Made by a program: the position numbers and the translations under genes
Notes under the pieces: model-generated
Database searches by the model: none
Seen by the model: the letters and a program-made list of their open reading frames with translations, nothing else
Told to the model about the DNA's origin: nothing
Source: Marinobacterium halophilum
GTDB taxonomy: Bacteria; Pseudomonadota; Gammaproteobacteria; Pseudomonadales; Balneatricaceae
Length of the DNA stretch: 64,000 nucleotides
Assembly (NCBI RefSeq): GCF_003014615.1
Contig: NZ_PYGI01000008.1
Span: 82,853 to 146,852, forward strand
Direction: 5' to 3'
Shown: positions 19,559 to 28,150 of the stretch, piece by piece
Layout of the letters: the number at the start of each line of letters is the position of its first letter
How positions within the stretch are numbered: position 1 is the first letter of the stretch

Positions 19559-21079
19559 ATGCATGCTCAGGACCCTTCGCCGACGCCTACCGCCGACGCA
19601 TCTCTGTTGGCCGCCATCGACCTGGGGTCGAACAGCTTCCACATTATTGTGTCCCAGCTGTTTGCCGGCGAGCTGAAAACGCTGGACGTACTATCCGAGA
19701 AGGTACAGCTGGCGGCCGGCATGGATGCCGAAGACAACCTGACCGATGCTGCCATCGAACGCGGTCTGGAGTGTCTGAGCCGCTTTGCCCAGCGCGTCAG
19801 TGACCTGCCGCGCGCCTCAATTCGCGTGGTCGGTACCAACGCACTGCGCCAGGCACACAACAGCACGGCGTTCCTCAGCCAGGCACAGGCCTTGCTGGGC
19901 ACACCCGTTGAAGTCATCGCCGGGCGCGAGGAAGCCCGCCTGATCTATCTCGGCGTGGCGCATACACTCGCCGATGATACCGGCCGCCGACTGGTGGTGG
20001 ATATCGGTGGTGGCAGCACCGAGTGCATTATCGGTGAACGTTTCGAACCGCGCGTGTGCGAAAGTCTGCACATGGGCTGTGTCAGCTATAGCGATCTGTT
20101 TTTTGCCGATGGCGAGATTACCGCTGCCGCCATGCATGCTGCGCGTACTGCGGCCTTACAGGAGCTGCTCTCGATCCGGCGCAACTATCGCCGCCTGGGC
20201 TGGAACAGCAGTGTCGGTGCATCAGGTACGGTGAAGGCGGCCCGACAGGCCTGTATTGCTCTGGGCTTCAGTACAGAGCACATTACCCGCGAGGCCCTGC
20301 AGCAACTCAGCCACTATCTGATTGAACAGGGCCACTGTGAACAACTGCAGATCGACGGCATCAAGCCGGAACGTTGCGCGGTACTGCCTGCAGGCGTTGC
20401 CATTCTCAGCGCCATTTTCGAGTCCCTTGATGTCCGCCAGATGAGCTTTTCCGAAGGCGCACTGCGTGAAGGCGTGCTCTATGACATGGCCGGACGCCTG
20501 CGCCATGAAGATGTACGCGAGCGCACCATCAATGCCCTGACCCGGCGCTACCATGTCGACCGTAAACAGGCCTCACGGGTAGAAGCCACAGCACTGATTG
20601 CACTGGCTCAGCTCAAGGAAAGCTGGGGCCTGACGAGCAGCAGCTATCATGAAATGCTGAGCTGGGCGGCACGCAGCCATGAAATTGGCCTGGCCGTTGC
20701 ACATAGCCAATTTCACAAGCACAGCGCCTATCTGCTGCACCACTCCGATCTGCCCGGCTTTACCCATCTGGAACAGCAGCTGCTGGCCTTTCTGGTCCGC
20801 GGCCATCGGCGCAAATTCCCCAAGGACGAATACCGCCAGCTGCCCGAAGCATTGCGCCAGTCCTATCGCTACCTTTGCCTGCTACTGCGCTTGTCGGTAG
20901 TGATGCATCGCAGTCGCAGCAAGGCCCGCCTGCCCGCCTTCACCCTGAGGGCCGATGCCCAGAAGGTCGAACTCCATTTTCCGCCCGGATGGCTGGACCA
21001 CCATCCGCTGACCCGCGCCGATCTGGAGCAGGAAGCCGGCTATCTGCGCAATATCGATTTCAAACTCAAGGTCAGCTGA
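19559..21079 (+). CDS. ppx: Exopolyphosphatase
   Basis: This 506-residue member of the Ppx/GppA family releases phosphate from polyphosphate ends or hydrolyses pppGpp. It has the actin-like ATPase motif AAIDLGSNSFHIIVSQ, GREEARLIYLGVAH, the second phosphate motif VVDIGGGSTECIIGE, and a C-terminal HD-like helical region (AARSHEIGLAVAHSQFHKHSAYLLHHSDL) that distinguishes Ppx. GAGG precedes the start region; ATG at 19559 was chosen over TTG at 19556. The stop overlaps the next ATG by one base. Confidence 0.95.
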   Translation: MHAQDPSPTPTADASLLAAIDLGSNSFHIIVSQLFAGELKTLDVLSEKVQLAAGMDAEDNLTDAAIERGLECLSRFAQRVSDLPRASIRVVGTNALRQAHNSTAFLSQAQALLGTPVEVIAGREEARLIYLGVAHTLADDTGRRLVVDIGGGSTECIIGERFEPRVCESLHMGCVSYSDLFFADGEITAAAMHAARTAALQELLSIRRNYRRLGWNSSVGASGTVKAARQACIALGFSTEHITREALQQLSHYLIEQGHCEQLQIDGIKPERCAVLPAGVAILSAIFESLDVRQMSFSEGALREGVLYDMAGRLRHEDVRERTINALTRRYHVDRKQASRVEATALIALAQLKESWGLTSSSYHEMLSWAARSHEIGLAVAHSQFHKHSAYLLHHSDLPGFTHLEQQLLAFLVRGHRRKFPKDEYRQLPEALRQSYRYLCLLLRLSVVMHRSRSKARLPAFTLRADAQKVELHFPPGWLDHHPLTRADLEQEAGYLRNIDFKLKVS

Positions 21080-22038
21080 TGCTGCATCGACTCGGCATTG
21101 CCTGCCGCGAGGTTCTCGGCGACAGCTACAAGGTCATCACCACCCTGTTCCGGATCATGATCCCGGCCATTCTGGTGGTGAAAGTACTGACCGAACTCGG
21201 TGCCGCAATGCTGCTGGGGCAGCTGTTCGCGCCGGTCATGGGCTGGATGGGGCTGCCGCCGGAAGCGGGGCTGATCTGGGCCTCCGCCATGCTAACCAAT
21301 ATCTATACTGGCCTGGTGATTTTTTTCTCGACTGCGGGCACCGAGGGCTGGAGCGTTGCTCAAGTCACGGTACTGGCCACCCTGCTGCTCAGTGCCCACA
21401 ACCTGCCGGTAGAAGTTCGGGTGGCGCAGAAAGCCGGCTGCCGCATCCTGCCACAGCTGTTGCTGCGCATCGGCGGCGGCATACTGCTGGGTATTCTGCT
21501 GCACCACAGCTACCGCCTCAGCGACAGCCTGCAAAGCGTCAACACATTGCCTTGGACACCGGCTCCCGTCGATGATGGATGGCTGGCCTGGGGACTCAGT
21601 CAGCTGGAAACGCTGGGCTGGACCGCCGTAATGATTGTCGCCTTGATGACGGCACTGAAACTGCTGCGCTGGCTGGGCATCGAACGCCTGCTGGAATGGA
21701 TGTTACGTCCGCTGCTGAAATTGATCGGAATTGCACCCGGCGCGCTGTCAATCACGCTGATCGGGATGACGCTGGGACTGGCCTATGGCGGTGGCCTGTT
21801 AATTCGGGAAGCCGAGCGCGGTGATATACATCCGGCCGATATTTTCTGCGCCATCAGCCTGCTGGGGCTGTGCCACAGTCTGATCGAGGATACGCTGCTG
21901 GTGATGCTGATCGGTGCCGATCTGTCTGGCATTTTCTGGGCTCGCATGGTCTTCGCACTGGCCATGATCGCGCTGATCAGCCGTCTGCTGCCCCGGTTGC
22001 GCCAGGACCGGCTGGTACGCTCGGTGAGCAAACCCTAG
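21079..22038 (+). CDS. Nucleoside-recognition (Gate) domain membrane protein
   Basis: This 319-residue inner-membrane protein is coupled to ppx by a TGATG overlap. It has about eight hydrophobic segments and the Gate/nucleoside-recognition pattern: an N-terminal half with FRIMIPAILVVKVLTELGA and SAMLTNIYTGLVIFFS, and a second half with GMTLGLAYGGGLLIREAERGDI and LLGLCHSLIEDTLLVMLIG. Such proteins resemble transporter gates (SpmA/SpmB, NupC-like), but no substrate is known. The pairing with ppx invites a link to phosphate or nucleotide homeostasis, which is only inference. Confidence 0.8.
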   Translation: MLHRLGIACREVLGDSYKVITTLFRIMIPAILVVKVLTELGAAMLLGQLFAPVMGWMGLPPEAGLIWASAMLTNIYTGLVIFFSTAGTEGWSVAQVTVLATLLLSAHNLPVEVRVAQKAGCRILPQLLLRIGGGILLGILLHHSYRLSDSLQSVNTLPWTPAPVDDGWLAWGLSQLETLGWTAVMIVALMTALKLLRWLGIERLLEWMLRPLLKLIGIAPGALSITLIGMTLGLAYGGGLLIREAERGDIHPADIFCAISLLGLCHSLIEDTLLVMLIGADLSGIFWARMVFALAMIALISRLLPRLRQDRLVRSVSKP

Positions 22039-22042
22039 ATAC

Positions 22043-22073
22043 AAAAACGCCCTGCTGAGCAGGGCGTTTTTTT
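22043..22073. terminator. Bidirectional intrinsic terminator between the Gate protein gene and pckA
   Basis: AAAAACGCCCTGCT and AGCAGGGCGTTTTTTT form a long stem with T-runs on both strands between two convergent genes. Confidence 0.92.
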
Positions 22074-22093
22074 CACTCGGCTATCAGCTCGGT

Positions 22094-23641
22094 TTAGGCT
22101 TTCGGACCGGCTGCGATGATCTCTTCAGATACACCGGCAAACTTGGTGAAGTTGGTAACGAACTGCTTGGCCAGATCAGCCGCTGCCGCATCATAGGCTG
22201 CCGCATCCGCCCAAGTCTTGCGCGGGTTCAACAGCGTGCTGTCGACACCCTGCACCGCGGTCGGTACAGCCAGGTTAATGCCGTCCAGCTGTTCGGTTTC
22301 GCAATCCTGCAACGCGCCACTCTGGATCGCACTGATGATGGCACGGGTCGTCGGGATGCTGAAACGTTCGCCAGTACCGTAGGCACCACCGGTCCAGCCA
22401 GTGTTAACCAGATATACGCGTGAACCGTACTCTTCAATACGCTTCATCAACAACTCAGCGTAGACGTGCGCGGCACGCGGGAAGAAAGGTGCGCCGAAGC
22501 AGGTCGAGAAGGTGGACTTGATACCACCGCCAGAACCCATTTCAGTGGAGCCCACCAGTGCGGTATAACCGGACAGGAAGTGATACGCGGCCGCTTCCTT
22601 GGTCAATACGGAGACGGGCGGCAGAACACCGGTCAGGTCACAGGTCAGGAAGACGATGGAATCCGGCTCGTCACCCATATTGGTGGCCGAACGCTTTTCT
22701 ACGTGATCCAGCGGGTAGGCACAACGACCGTTTTCGGTCAGGCTGGTATCGTTGTAATCGGCCTTGCGACCGCCATCCAGCGTCACGTTCTCGACGATGG
22801 CACCGAAACGGATCGCGTCCCAGATGATCGGCTCGTTCTTCTTGCTCAGGTTGATGGTCTTGGCGTAGCAGCCACCTTCCAGATTGAACACAACGCCCTT
22901 GCCCCAACCGTGCTCATCGTCACCGATCAGGTAACGCTCAGGGTCGGCGGACAGAGTGGTCTTACCGGTACCGGACAGACCGAAGAACAGGGTCGTTGAA
23001 CCGTCTTCACCAATGTTGGCGGAGCAGTGCATCGGCAGCACGTCTTTTTCCGGCAGCAGGAAGTTCTGCACCGAGAACATCGCTTTCTTCATCTCACCGG
23101 CATAGCGCATACCGGCCAGCAGGACCTTGCGCTTGGCAAAGTTCAGGATGACGCAGCCATCGGAGTTGGTGCCATCACGCTCGGGATCACACTGGAAACC
23201 GGCCGCGTTGATGATCTGCCACTCTTCCTTGCCCTTCGGGTTGTACTCGTGCGGACGGATGAACAGGTTCAGACCAAAGAGGTTCTGCCACGCGGTTTCG
23301 GTGCTCATTTTCACCGGCAGATAATGGTTGTGATCCGCGCCTACGTGCACGTCGGAAACAAAGTGTTCCTTGTCGGCCAGGTACTCTTCAACACGCGCCC
23401 ACAGTGCATCGAACTTGTCGGCATTGAACGGACGGTTGATATTGCCCCATTCAATGGCATCGGCAGTGCTGGGCTCTTCAACGATGAAGCGGTCCATCGG
23501 CGAGCGACCAGTGCGCTGTCCGGTGGTGACAACCAGTGCTCCGGTGTCAGCCAGGACACCTTCATTACGCTGAATCGCACGCTCAACCAGCTCAGCCGGG
23601 GTCAGATTCACGTGTACGCTATTGACGGTTTCTTTGGTCAT
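22094..23641 (-). CDS. pckA: Phosphoenolpyruvate carboxykinase (ATP)
   Basis: This 515-residue enzyme converts oxaloacetate and ATP to phosphoenolpyruvate, the entry step of gluconeogenesis. Signatures are [16 protein letters not shown], the kinase-1a P-loop [16 protein letters not shown], the metal-site segment [10 protein letters not shown] and the adenine-site region [26 protein letters not shown] at 23641 ([13 protein letters not shown]) follows AAGGGA; the open frame to 23686 adds no homology. hslO lies upstream on the same strand, as in Pseudomonas. Confidence 0.98.
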   Translation of the reverse strand: MTKETVNSVHVNLTPAELVERAIQRNEGVLADTGALVVTTGQRTGRSPMDRFIVEEPSTADAIEWGNINRPFNADKFDALWARVEEYLADKEHFVSDVHVGADHNHYLPVKMSTETAWQNLFGLNLFIRPHEYNPKGKEEWQIINAAGFQCDPERDGTNSDGCVILNFAKRKVLLAGMRYAGEMKKAMFSVQNFLLPEKDVLPMHCSANIGEDGSTTLFFGLSGTGKTTLSADPERYLIGDDEHGWGKGVVFNLEGGCYAKTINLSKKNEPIIWDAIRFGAIVENVTLDGGRKADYNDTSLTENGRCAYPLDHVEKRSATNMGDEPDSIVFLTCDLTGVLPPVSVLTKEAAAYHFLSGYTALVGSTEMGSGGGIKSTFSTCFGAPFFPRAAHVYAELLMKRIEEYGSRVYLVNTGWTGGAYGTGERFSIPTTRAIISAIQSGALQDCETEQLDGINLAVPTAVQGVDSTLLNPRKTWADAAAYDAAAADLAKQFVTNFTKFAGVSEEIIAAGPKA

Positions 23642-23838
23642 TACTGGATTCCCTTGGCTGTTCGCCAAACAATTACCTGAAAGCATATAAGGCTTCTGCG
23701 TTCCGGTTAACGCAGTTAGGGGTCGCTATTTTTGGGGCCGTATTATTGCACAAAAAGCCCCATGATGGGACCGCATTGGCCCCTTCTCGCGTTAAACCGC
23801 AGCGCGGTCCGTCCCCTCCGGTATAACACACTGATTAA

Positions 23839-24714
23839 TCAGTGCATTCTGCCATCTTTATCGAGATACCCCGGCGTCTGGAACAGCGCACGGATATCCG
23901 CTTCATCGAAACGGTAGCCCTGGTTGCAGAATTGACAGCCAACATCAATGACGCCGTCCTGCTGCGCCAGGATATCCAGCAACTCATCCTCATTCATGTA
24001 CTTCAGCACTTCGGCACTGCGTTCACGCGAGCAATCGCATTTAAAACATACCGCCTGGGGATCATAGAGACGGCAGGTTTCTTCATGGAACAAACGATAC
24101 AGCAACTGTTCGTTTTCCAGTTCAAGCAATTCACTGTCCTTCAGCGTTGATGCCAACATGCTGATACGCTGCCAGTCGTCATCGCCTTTGCCTTCTGCCG
24201 GCAGCACCTGCAACATCAGGCCAGCAGCACGCTGTCCATCGGCCACCAGTTGAATGGATGTTCCCAACTGCTCTGACTGTTCAAAGTAACTTTGCAGGCA
24301 TTGTGCCAGGGTCGCACCTTCCAGCGGCACCACACCCTGATAGCGCTGACCGCTTTCCGGCTCGATGGTCAGGGCAATACGGCCATTGACCAGCAACTCG
24401 TTGAAGGCCAGATCATCGGCCACGTCACCTTCATAACGGGCCAGCGCACGCAGTTCGTGACGGTGGTTGCACTCGGCCATCAGCAGACGGACCTCCCCCT
24501 CACCCTGTGCCTGCAGCAACAGCCGTCCTTCGAATTTCAGCGTCGAGCCGAGCATGCTGACTGCAGCCAGCATCTCACCCAGCAGCCGCTGAAGCACAGG
24601 CGGGTAGTCATGCCGGGCCAACACCTCCTGATAGCTGTGTTCTAGGCCCGCGACGACGCCACGGACATCGATCTGGTCGAAAAGGATACGCTGGATCTGA
24701 TCAGGGTTGCTCAT
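23839..24714 (-). CDS. hslO: Redox-regulated chaperone Hsp33
   Basis: This 291-residue chaperone is activated by oxidation that unfolds its zinc-binding C-terminus. The four zinc cysteines are present as CDC in VCFKCDCSRER and CQFC in DVGCQFCNQGYRF. The N-terminal domain has the expected FDQIDVRGVVAGLEHSYQEVL and LLGEMLAAVSMLGSTLKFEGRL. It follows the family length. It is upstream of pckA with a roughly 200-bp gap. The hslO stop codon is inside a 16-bp palindrome (23829-23844). Confidence 0.96.
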   Translation of the reverse strand: MSNPDQIQRILFDQIDVRGVVAGLEHSYQEVLARHDYPPVLQRLLGEMLAAVSMLGSTLKFEGRLLLQAQGEGEVRLLMAECNHRHELRALARYEGDVADDLAFNELLVNGRIALTIEPESGQRYQGVVPLEGATLAQCLQSYFEQSEQLGTSIQLVADGQRAAGLMLQVLPAEGKGDDDWQRISMLASTLKDSELLELENEQLLYRLFHEETCRLYDPQAVCFKCDCSRERSAEVLKYMNEDELLDILAQQDGVIDVGCQFCNQGYRFDEADIRALFQTPGYLDKDGRMH

Positions 24715-24809
24715 TCAGGGGTTCCCGGAGTTTTCTGTATCTGGCGGCGAGACAGCCAGGCGGTGTTGCTAGAATAGATAAACTGTAATTCTAGCTGAAT
24801 GAACCCAAG

Positions 24810-25601
24810 ATGATCACCCCAGAACCCGTGTTTTCCACCCGTTGGCGCCCTGCCACCCTGATCGGCATGCACCTGGCTGCCGCCCTGCTGCTGTTCAGTT
24901 TCATCAACGACAGTGGCCATGCGCTCTGGCGGATGCTGGATGTGCAGGTTTTTCACTGGCTGAACGGTTCGCTGTTCGCCAACGAAAACTGGGCCCGCTT
25001 CTGGGCCTGGATGAATACCCGCGAACTCGATGCGGCCTCTGCCGTGTGTATGCTGGTATTTCTGGTATTCCCAGGACTGGGACTCAAGCGCACCCAGTTG
25101 CAAGCCGGCTTCACCGGCTTTCTGCTGCTGATGATTCTGATGCTGCCACTGCGCGAAGTGTTGTCGGATTATGCGGAAGCAACGGGACTGAGCGGCCCGA
25201 GCCCGTCACTGCAACTGGAGCCCGTATACCGGTTCAGCACCGAACTGCCGGAGATTCCGGCCAAGGACAGTGCCTCGACCAGCTTCCCCGGGGATCATGC
25301 CAGTGTATTGATGGTCTGGCTCGGGTTCTTGCTGTTCAATGCCCGCAGCCTCGGTACGCTGGCGGCAACCGCGCTGGCACTACTGCTGATGCTGCCGCGC
25401 CTGTTCGGTGGTGCACACTGGTTTACCGATGCAGCGGTTGGCGGCCTGAGCCTAGCACTGGTAACGCTGGCGTGGGCCTATGCATCCCCGCTGCCGCATT
25501 TAATCAACCGGGGCCTGCTGCGCCTGCTGACGCCGCTCTATCGCCTGGCCGGTCGCATCCCGCTACTGGGCCGACTCGCCTTCTTCAACCCGGCTGGCTG
25601 A
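24810..25601 (+). CDS. PAP2 family membrane phosphatase
   Basis: This 263-residue inner-membrane protein of the phosphatidic acid phosphatase type 2 superfamily has about six hydrophobic segments. The active-site motifs are SFPGDHASVLMVWLG (motif 2, catalytic His) and PRLFGGAHWFTDAAVGG (motif 3, HxxxD). Motif 1 is weak, around PAKDSAST. Likely substrates are undecaprenyl pyrophosphate or lipid A phosphates, but this cannot be decided here. It is convergent with hslR, with the two stop codons directly adjacent. Confidence 0.85.
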   Translation: MITPEPVFSTRWRPATLIGMHLAAALLLFSFINDSGHALWRMLDVQVFHWLNGSLFANENWARFWAWMNTRELDAASAVCMLVFLVFPGLGLKRTQLQAGFTGFLLLMILMLPLREVLSDYAEATGLSGPSPSLQLEPVYRFSTELPEIPAKDSASTSFPGDHASVLMVWLGFLLFNARSLGTLAATALALLLMLPRLFGGAHWFTDAAVGGLSLALVTLAWAYASPLPHLINRGLLRLLTPLYRLAGRIPLLGRLAFFNPAG

Positions 25602-26015
25602 TCAGTCCCAGCTACCCTTGACCCGTAGCAGCTCGCGCCGGCTTTTCTTGTCGGGGCGATGCTCGGGGGCACTGCCCAACGTCTTGCGTGCCAGTGCCTG
25701 CGCTTCACGGGCGCGGATGCTGTCTTCGGTCTCCCGATACAGCTTCTGCGCCTCACTGGCGCCCCGGCGTTGATCGGAAAGCGCGAGAACTTCTACCGTT
25801 TTCTCATCATGTCCCTGACGCACACGGATCAGTGCCCCGATCTCGACCGCCTTGCTGCACTTGCTGCGCTGGCCATCATAATGAACCTTGCCACCCTCGA
25901 TCATCTGCTTGGCCAACGCACGGGTCTTGTAAAAGCGTGCGGCCCACAACCATTTATCCAGCCGCACAACTGCATGCGGTGCCGGTTCATGTGCGTGTTT
26001 ATGTCCGTGACTCAT
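25602..26015 (-). CDS. hslR: Ribosome-associated heat shock protein Hsp15
   Basis: This 137-residue S4-domain protein recycles stalled 50S subunits carrying nascent chains. The S4 RNA-binding motif is VRLDKWLWAARFYKTRALAKQMIEGGKVHYDGQRSK, split here as residues 17-52. A His-rich N-terminus (MSHGHKHAHEPAPH) and a very basic tail (RPDKKSRRELLRVKG) flank it. It overlaps the upstream HAD gene by 4 bp. This matches the yrfG-hslR-hslO neighbourhood of E. coli, although hslO is separated here by the PAP2 gene. Confidence 0.94.
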   Translation of the reverse strand: MSHGHKHAHEPAPHAVVRLDKWLWAARFYKTRALAKQMIEGGKVHYDGQRSKCSKAVEIGALIRVRQGHDEKTVEVLALSDQRRGASEAQKLYRETEDSIRAREAQALARKTLGSAPEHRPDKKSRRELLRVKGSWD

Positions 26016-26668
26016 AGTGCGGCAATCACCTCGCTGAAGTCGTTGGTCGCCTCATATTCATCGATCTGCCGTTCGGGCTGAGTCGAATCGGGCTGGGTAA
26101 TGCTCAACAGATGGCCGATACCGTAGCGTCGTGCCGACGCCAGCACCGCCAGACTGTCATCGACAAGCAGCGTACGCTGAGGGTTGAACGGCTCCACTTC
26201 CTGCAACGCGTGCCAGAACGCCTGATCCTCTTTAGGGTAGCCGAAGTCATGCGAACAGATGACGCCATCCACCAGCGTATCGATCGCGGTGACCTCGACT
26301 TTCAGCGCCAAGCTGTCGCGGTGGGCATTGGTCACGATCACCGTACGCCGCCCCGTGGCCTGAACCGCTTGCAAGAACGCCTGGGCACCGGGGCGAAAGC
26401 CGATGCGCTCCATGATGTCACGCTTGAGCAGGGCGATCGGCAGGTTAAGCTGCTCCGTCCAGTAGTCCAGACAGTACCAACTCAACGCCCCCTGTTCGCG
26501 GCGGATTCGCTCGTGCAACCATTCACGCGCCTGTTCCAGCGCCATGTCATGATGCTGGGCATATCGCTCCGGCAACAGCTCCAGCCAGAAGTGGGAATCG
26601 AAATGGAGATCGAGAAGGGTGCCGTCCATATCGAGCAGGACAGTATCTATGGCTTGCCAATCGAGCAT
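26012..26668 (-). CDS. yrfG: HAD family GMP/IMP nucleotidase, YrfG type
   Basis: This 218-residue HAD hydrolase has motif I VLLDMDGTLLDLHFDSHFW, motif II TVIVTNAHRDS, and motif III/IV GYPKEDQAFWHAL with LLVDDSLAVLASARRYGI. The start WQAIDTVLLDMDGTLLDL and the downstream 4-bp overlap with hslR match E. coli YrfG (NagD-like purine nucleotidase). Substrate is inferred from that similarity. Confidence 0.9.
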   Translation of the reverse strand: MLDWQAIDTVLLDMDGTLLDLHFDSHFWLELLPERYAQHHDMALEQAREWLHERIRREQGALSWYCLDYWTEQLNLPIALLKRDIMERIGFRPGAQAFLQAVQATGRRTVIVTNAHRDSLALKVEVTAIDTLVDGVICSHDFGYPKEDQAFWHALQEVEPFNPQRTLLVDDSLAVLASARRYGIGHLLSITQPDSTQPERQIDEYEATNDFSEVIAAL

Positions 26669-26715
26669 AATCAGGGAAGACTCTTCATATATTGCAACTG
26701 AAATCGGAAATCAGT

Positions 26716-27261
26716 ATGCCTGCCAAACCCGAAATTTTGAAGTTGAGCCCGATTGCCAACAGCCGCCTGTTCCATATTGAAGCCATGGAACTGCGCTTCA
26801 GCAATGGTGTCGAGCGTCGCTACGAGCGCCTGATGACCGGTGGCAACGGTGCCGTTATGGTCGTCGCCATCAATGAGTACAATCAGGTCGTATTGATCCG
26901 CGAGTATGCCGCCGGCCTCGACGACTATGTGCTGACCCTGCCCAAGGGATTGATTGATCCCGGCGAGGATGCCCTGACCGCCGCCAACCGCGAGCTGCAG
27001 GAAGAAGCCGGATTTGCCGCTGACCAACTGACATTTATCAAGCAGCTCACCGCAGCGCCCAACTACATGGGTCACCGGATTGATGTCATCCTCGCGCGCA
27101 GTCTGTCGGTCAGCAAGCTGGAAGGCGATGAGCCCGAGCCGCTGGAAGTGGTGCTTTGGCCGCTCGACAACCTGCCAGAGCTGTTCGCCCGTGACGAATT
27201 TTCAGAAGGCCGTTCAATCGCGGCCCTGTGCCTGGTGGAACAGCTGCTGCGTACGACGTGA
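26716..27261 (+). CDS. nudE: ADP compounds hydrolase NudE
   Basis: This 181-residue Nudix hydrolase is active on ADP-ribose, Ap3A and NADH in the E. coli orthologue. The Nudix box is GLIDPGEDALTAANRELQEEAGF, preceded by REYAAGLDDYVLTLPK. ATG at 26716 (MPAKPEILKLSPIANS) is the start used by the family; a TTG 24 bp upstream is less likely. It is divergent from the YrfG gene, the same pairing (nudE/yrfG) seen in enterics. Confidence 0.93.
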   Translation: MPAKPEILKLSPIANSRLFHIEAMELRFSNGVERRYERLMTGGNGAVMVVAINEYNQVVLIREYAAGLDDYVLTLPKGLIDPGEDALTAANRELQEEAGFAADQLTFIKQLTAAPNYMGHRIDVILARSLSVSKLEGDEPEPLEVVLWPLDNLPELFARDEFSEGRSIAALCLVEQLLRTT

Positions 27262-27477
27262 TCACGCCCCCTTGTAATTGGCTTGCCGTACCACCATGTA
27301 TGAACATTGTGCGTACGGCCATGCCGACACGCACACCGAATACTGCTACAAACTGTGCCATGATAATGCGCATATTCAGTGTTATCATCGGACGCAGATC
27401 AAAGGTTGCGCCCTCGGCGCGCCTTAAAACAACAAACGTTTTATGCTGAACCTGTCTGACAAATCAAGGTGAATACT

Positions 27478-28062
27478 ATGAGCTTCGAACTGCCTGCACT
27501 GCCGTACGCGAAAGATGCACTGGAACCGCACATCTCTGCCGAAACCCTGGAATTCCACCACGGCAAACACCACAATACCTACATTGTGAAGCTGAATGGC
27601 CTAGTACCGGGAACCGAGTTCGAAGGCAAGTCTCTGGAAGAGATCATCAAGACCGCTCCGGCAGGTGGCGTATTCAATAACGCGGCTCAGGTGTGGAACC
27701 ACACTTTCTACTGGCACTGCCTGTCTCCGAACGGTGGCGGCGCTCCGACTGGCGAAATCGCTGACGCCATCGCTGTTAAATGGGGTTCTTTCGAGAAATT
27801 CCAGGAAGAATTCAACGACAAGGCGGTGAACAACTTCGGTTCCAGCTGGACCTGGCTGGTGAAGAATGCCGACGGTACCCTGGAGATCGTCAACACCAGC
27901 AACGCCGGCACGCCGATGACCGCAGGTCAGACCGCACTGCTGACCGTCGACCTGTGGGAACACGCCTACTACATCGACTACCGCAATGTACGTCCTGATT
28001 ACCTGAAAGGTTTCTGGGCGCTGGTAAACTGGGACTTCGCTAACGAGAACTACGCTGCATAA
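27478..28062 (+). CDS. sodB: Iron superoxide dismutase
   Basis: This 194-residue cytoplasmic enzyme dismutates superoxide. It starts [19 protein letters not shown] like E. coli SodB. Metal ligands are H27, H75 (NHTFYWHC), and D and H in [15 protein letters not shown]. The Fe type is supported by the sequence [26 protein letters not shown] lies just before the ATG at 27478; a GTG three codons upstream overlaps it. A dyad TGATAA-N15-TTATCA lies about 90 bp upstream and could be an operator, though it matches the Fur consensus poorly. Confidence 0.97.
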   Translation: MSFELPALPYAKDALEPHISAETLEFHHGKHHNTYIVKLNGLVPGTEFEGKSLEEIIKTAPAGGVFNNAAQVWNHTFYWHCLSPNGGGAPTGEIADAIAVKWGSFEKFQEEFNDKAVNNFGSSWTWLVKNADGTLEIVNTSNAGTPMTAGQTALLTVDLWEHAYYIDYRNVRPDYLKGFWALVNWDFANENYAA

Positions 28063-28079
28063 GCCGTTCCGCAGTCCCG

Positions 28080-28106
28080 ATAAAGGCGCCTGATGGCGCC
28101 TTTATT
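28080..28106 (+). terminator. Intrinsic terminator of sodB
   Basis: ATAAAGGCGCC and GGCGCCTTTAT pair around TGAT, followed by TGTTTAT. It is 17 bp after the sodB stop. Confidence 0.8.
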
Positions 28107-28150
28107 GTTTATACTGAGCCACTTTCCGGAGGTAAGGATACCCGCCGTCA

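Noticed and set aside
27370..27400. A Fur box before sodB
   Set aside because: GATAATG matches the first part of the 19-bp consensus, but only about 11 of 19 positions agree, so only a generic dyad (TGATAA-N15-TTATCA) can be stated.
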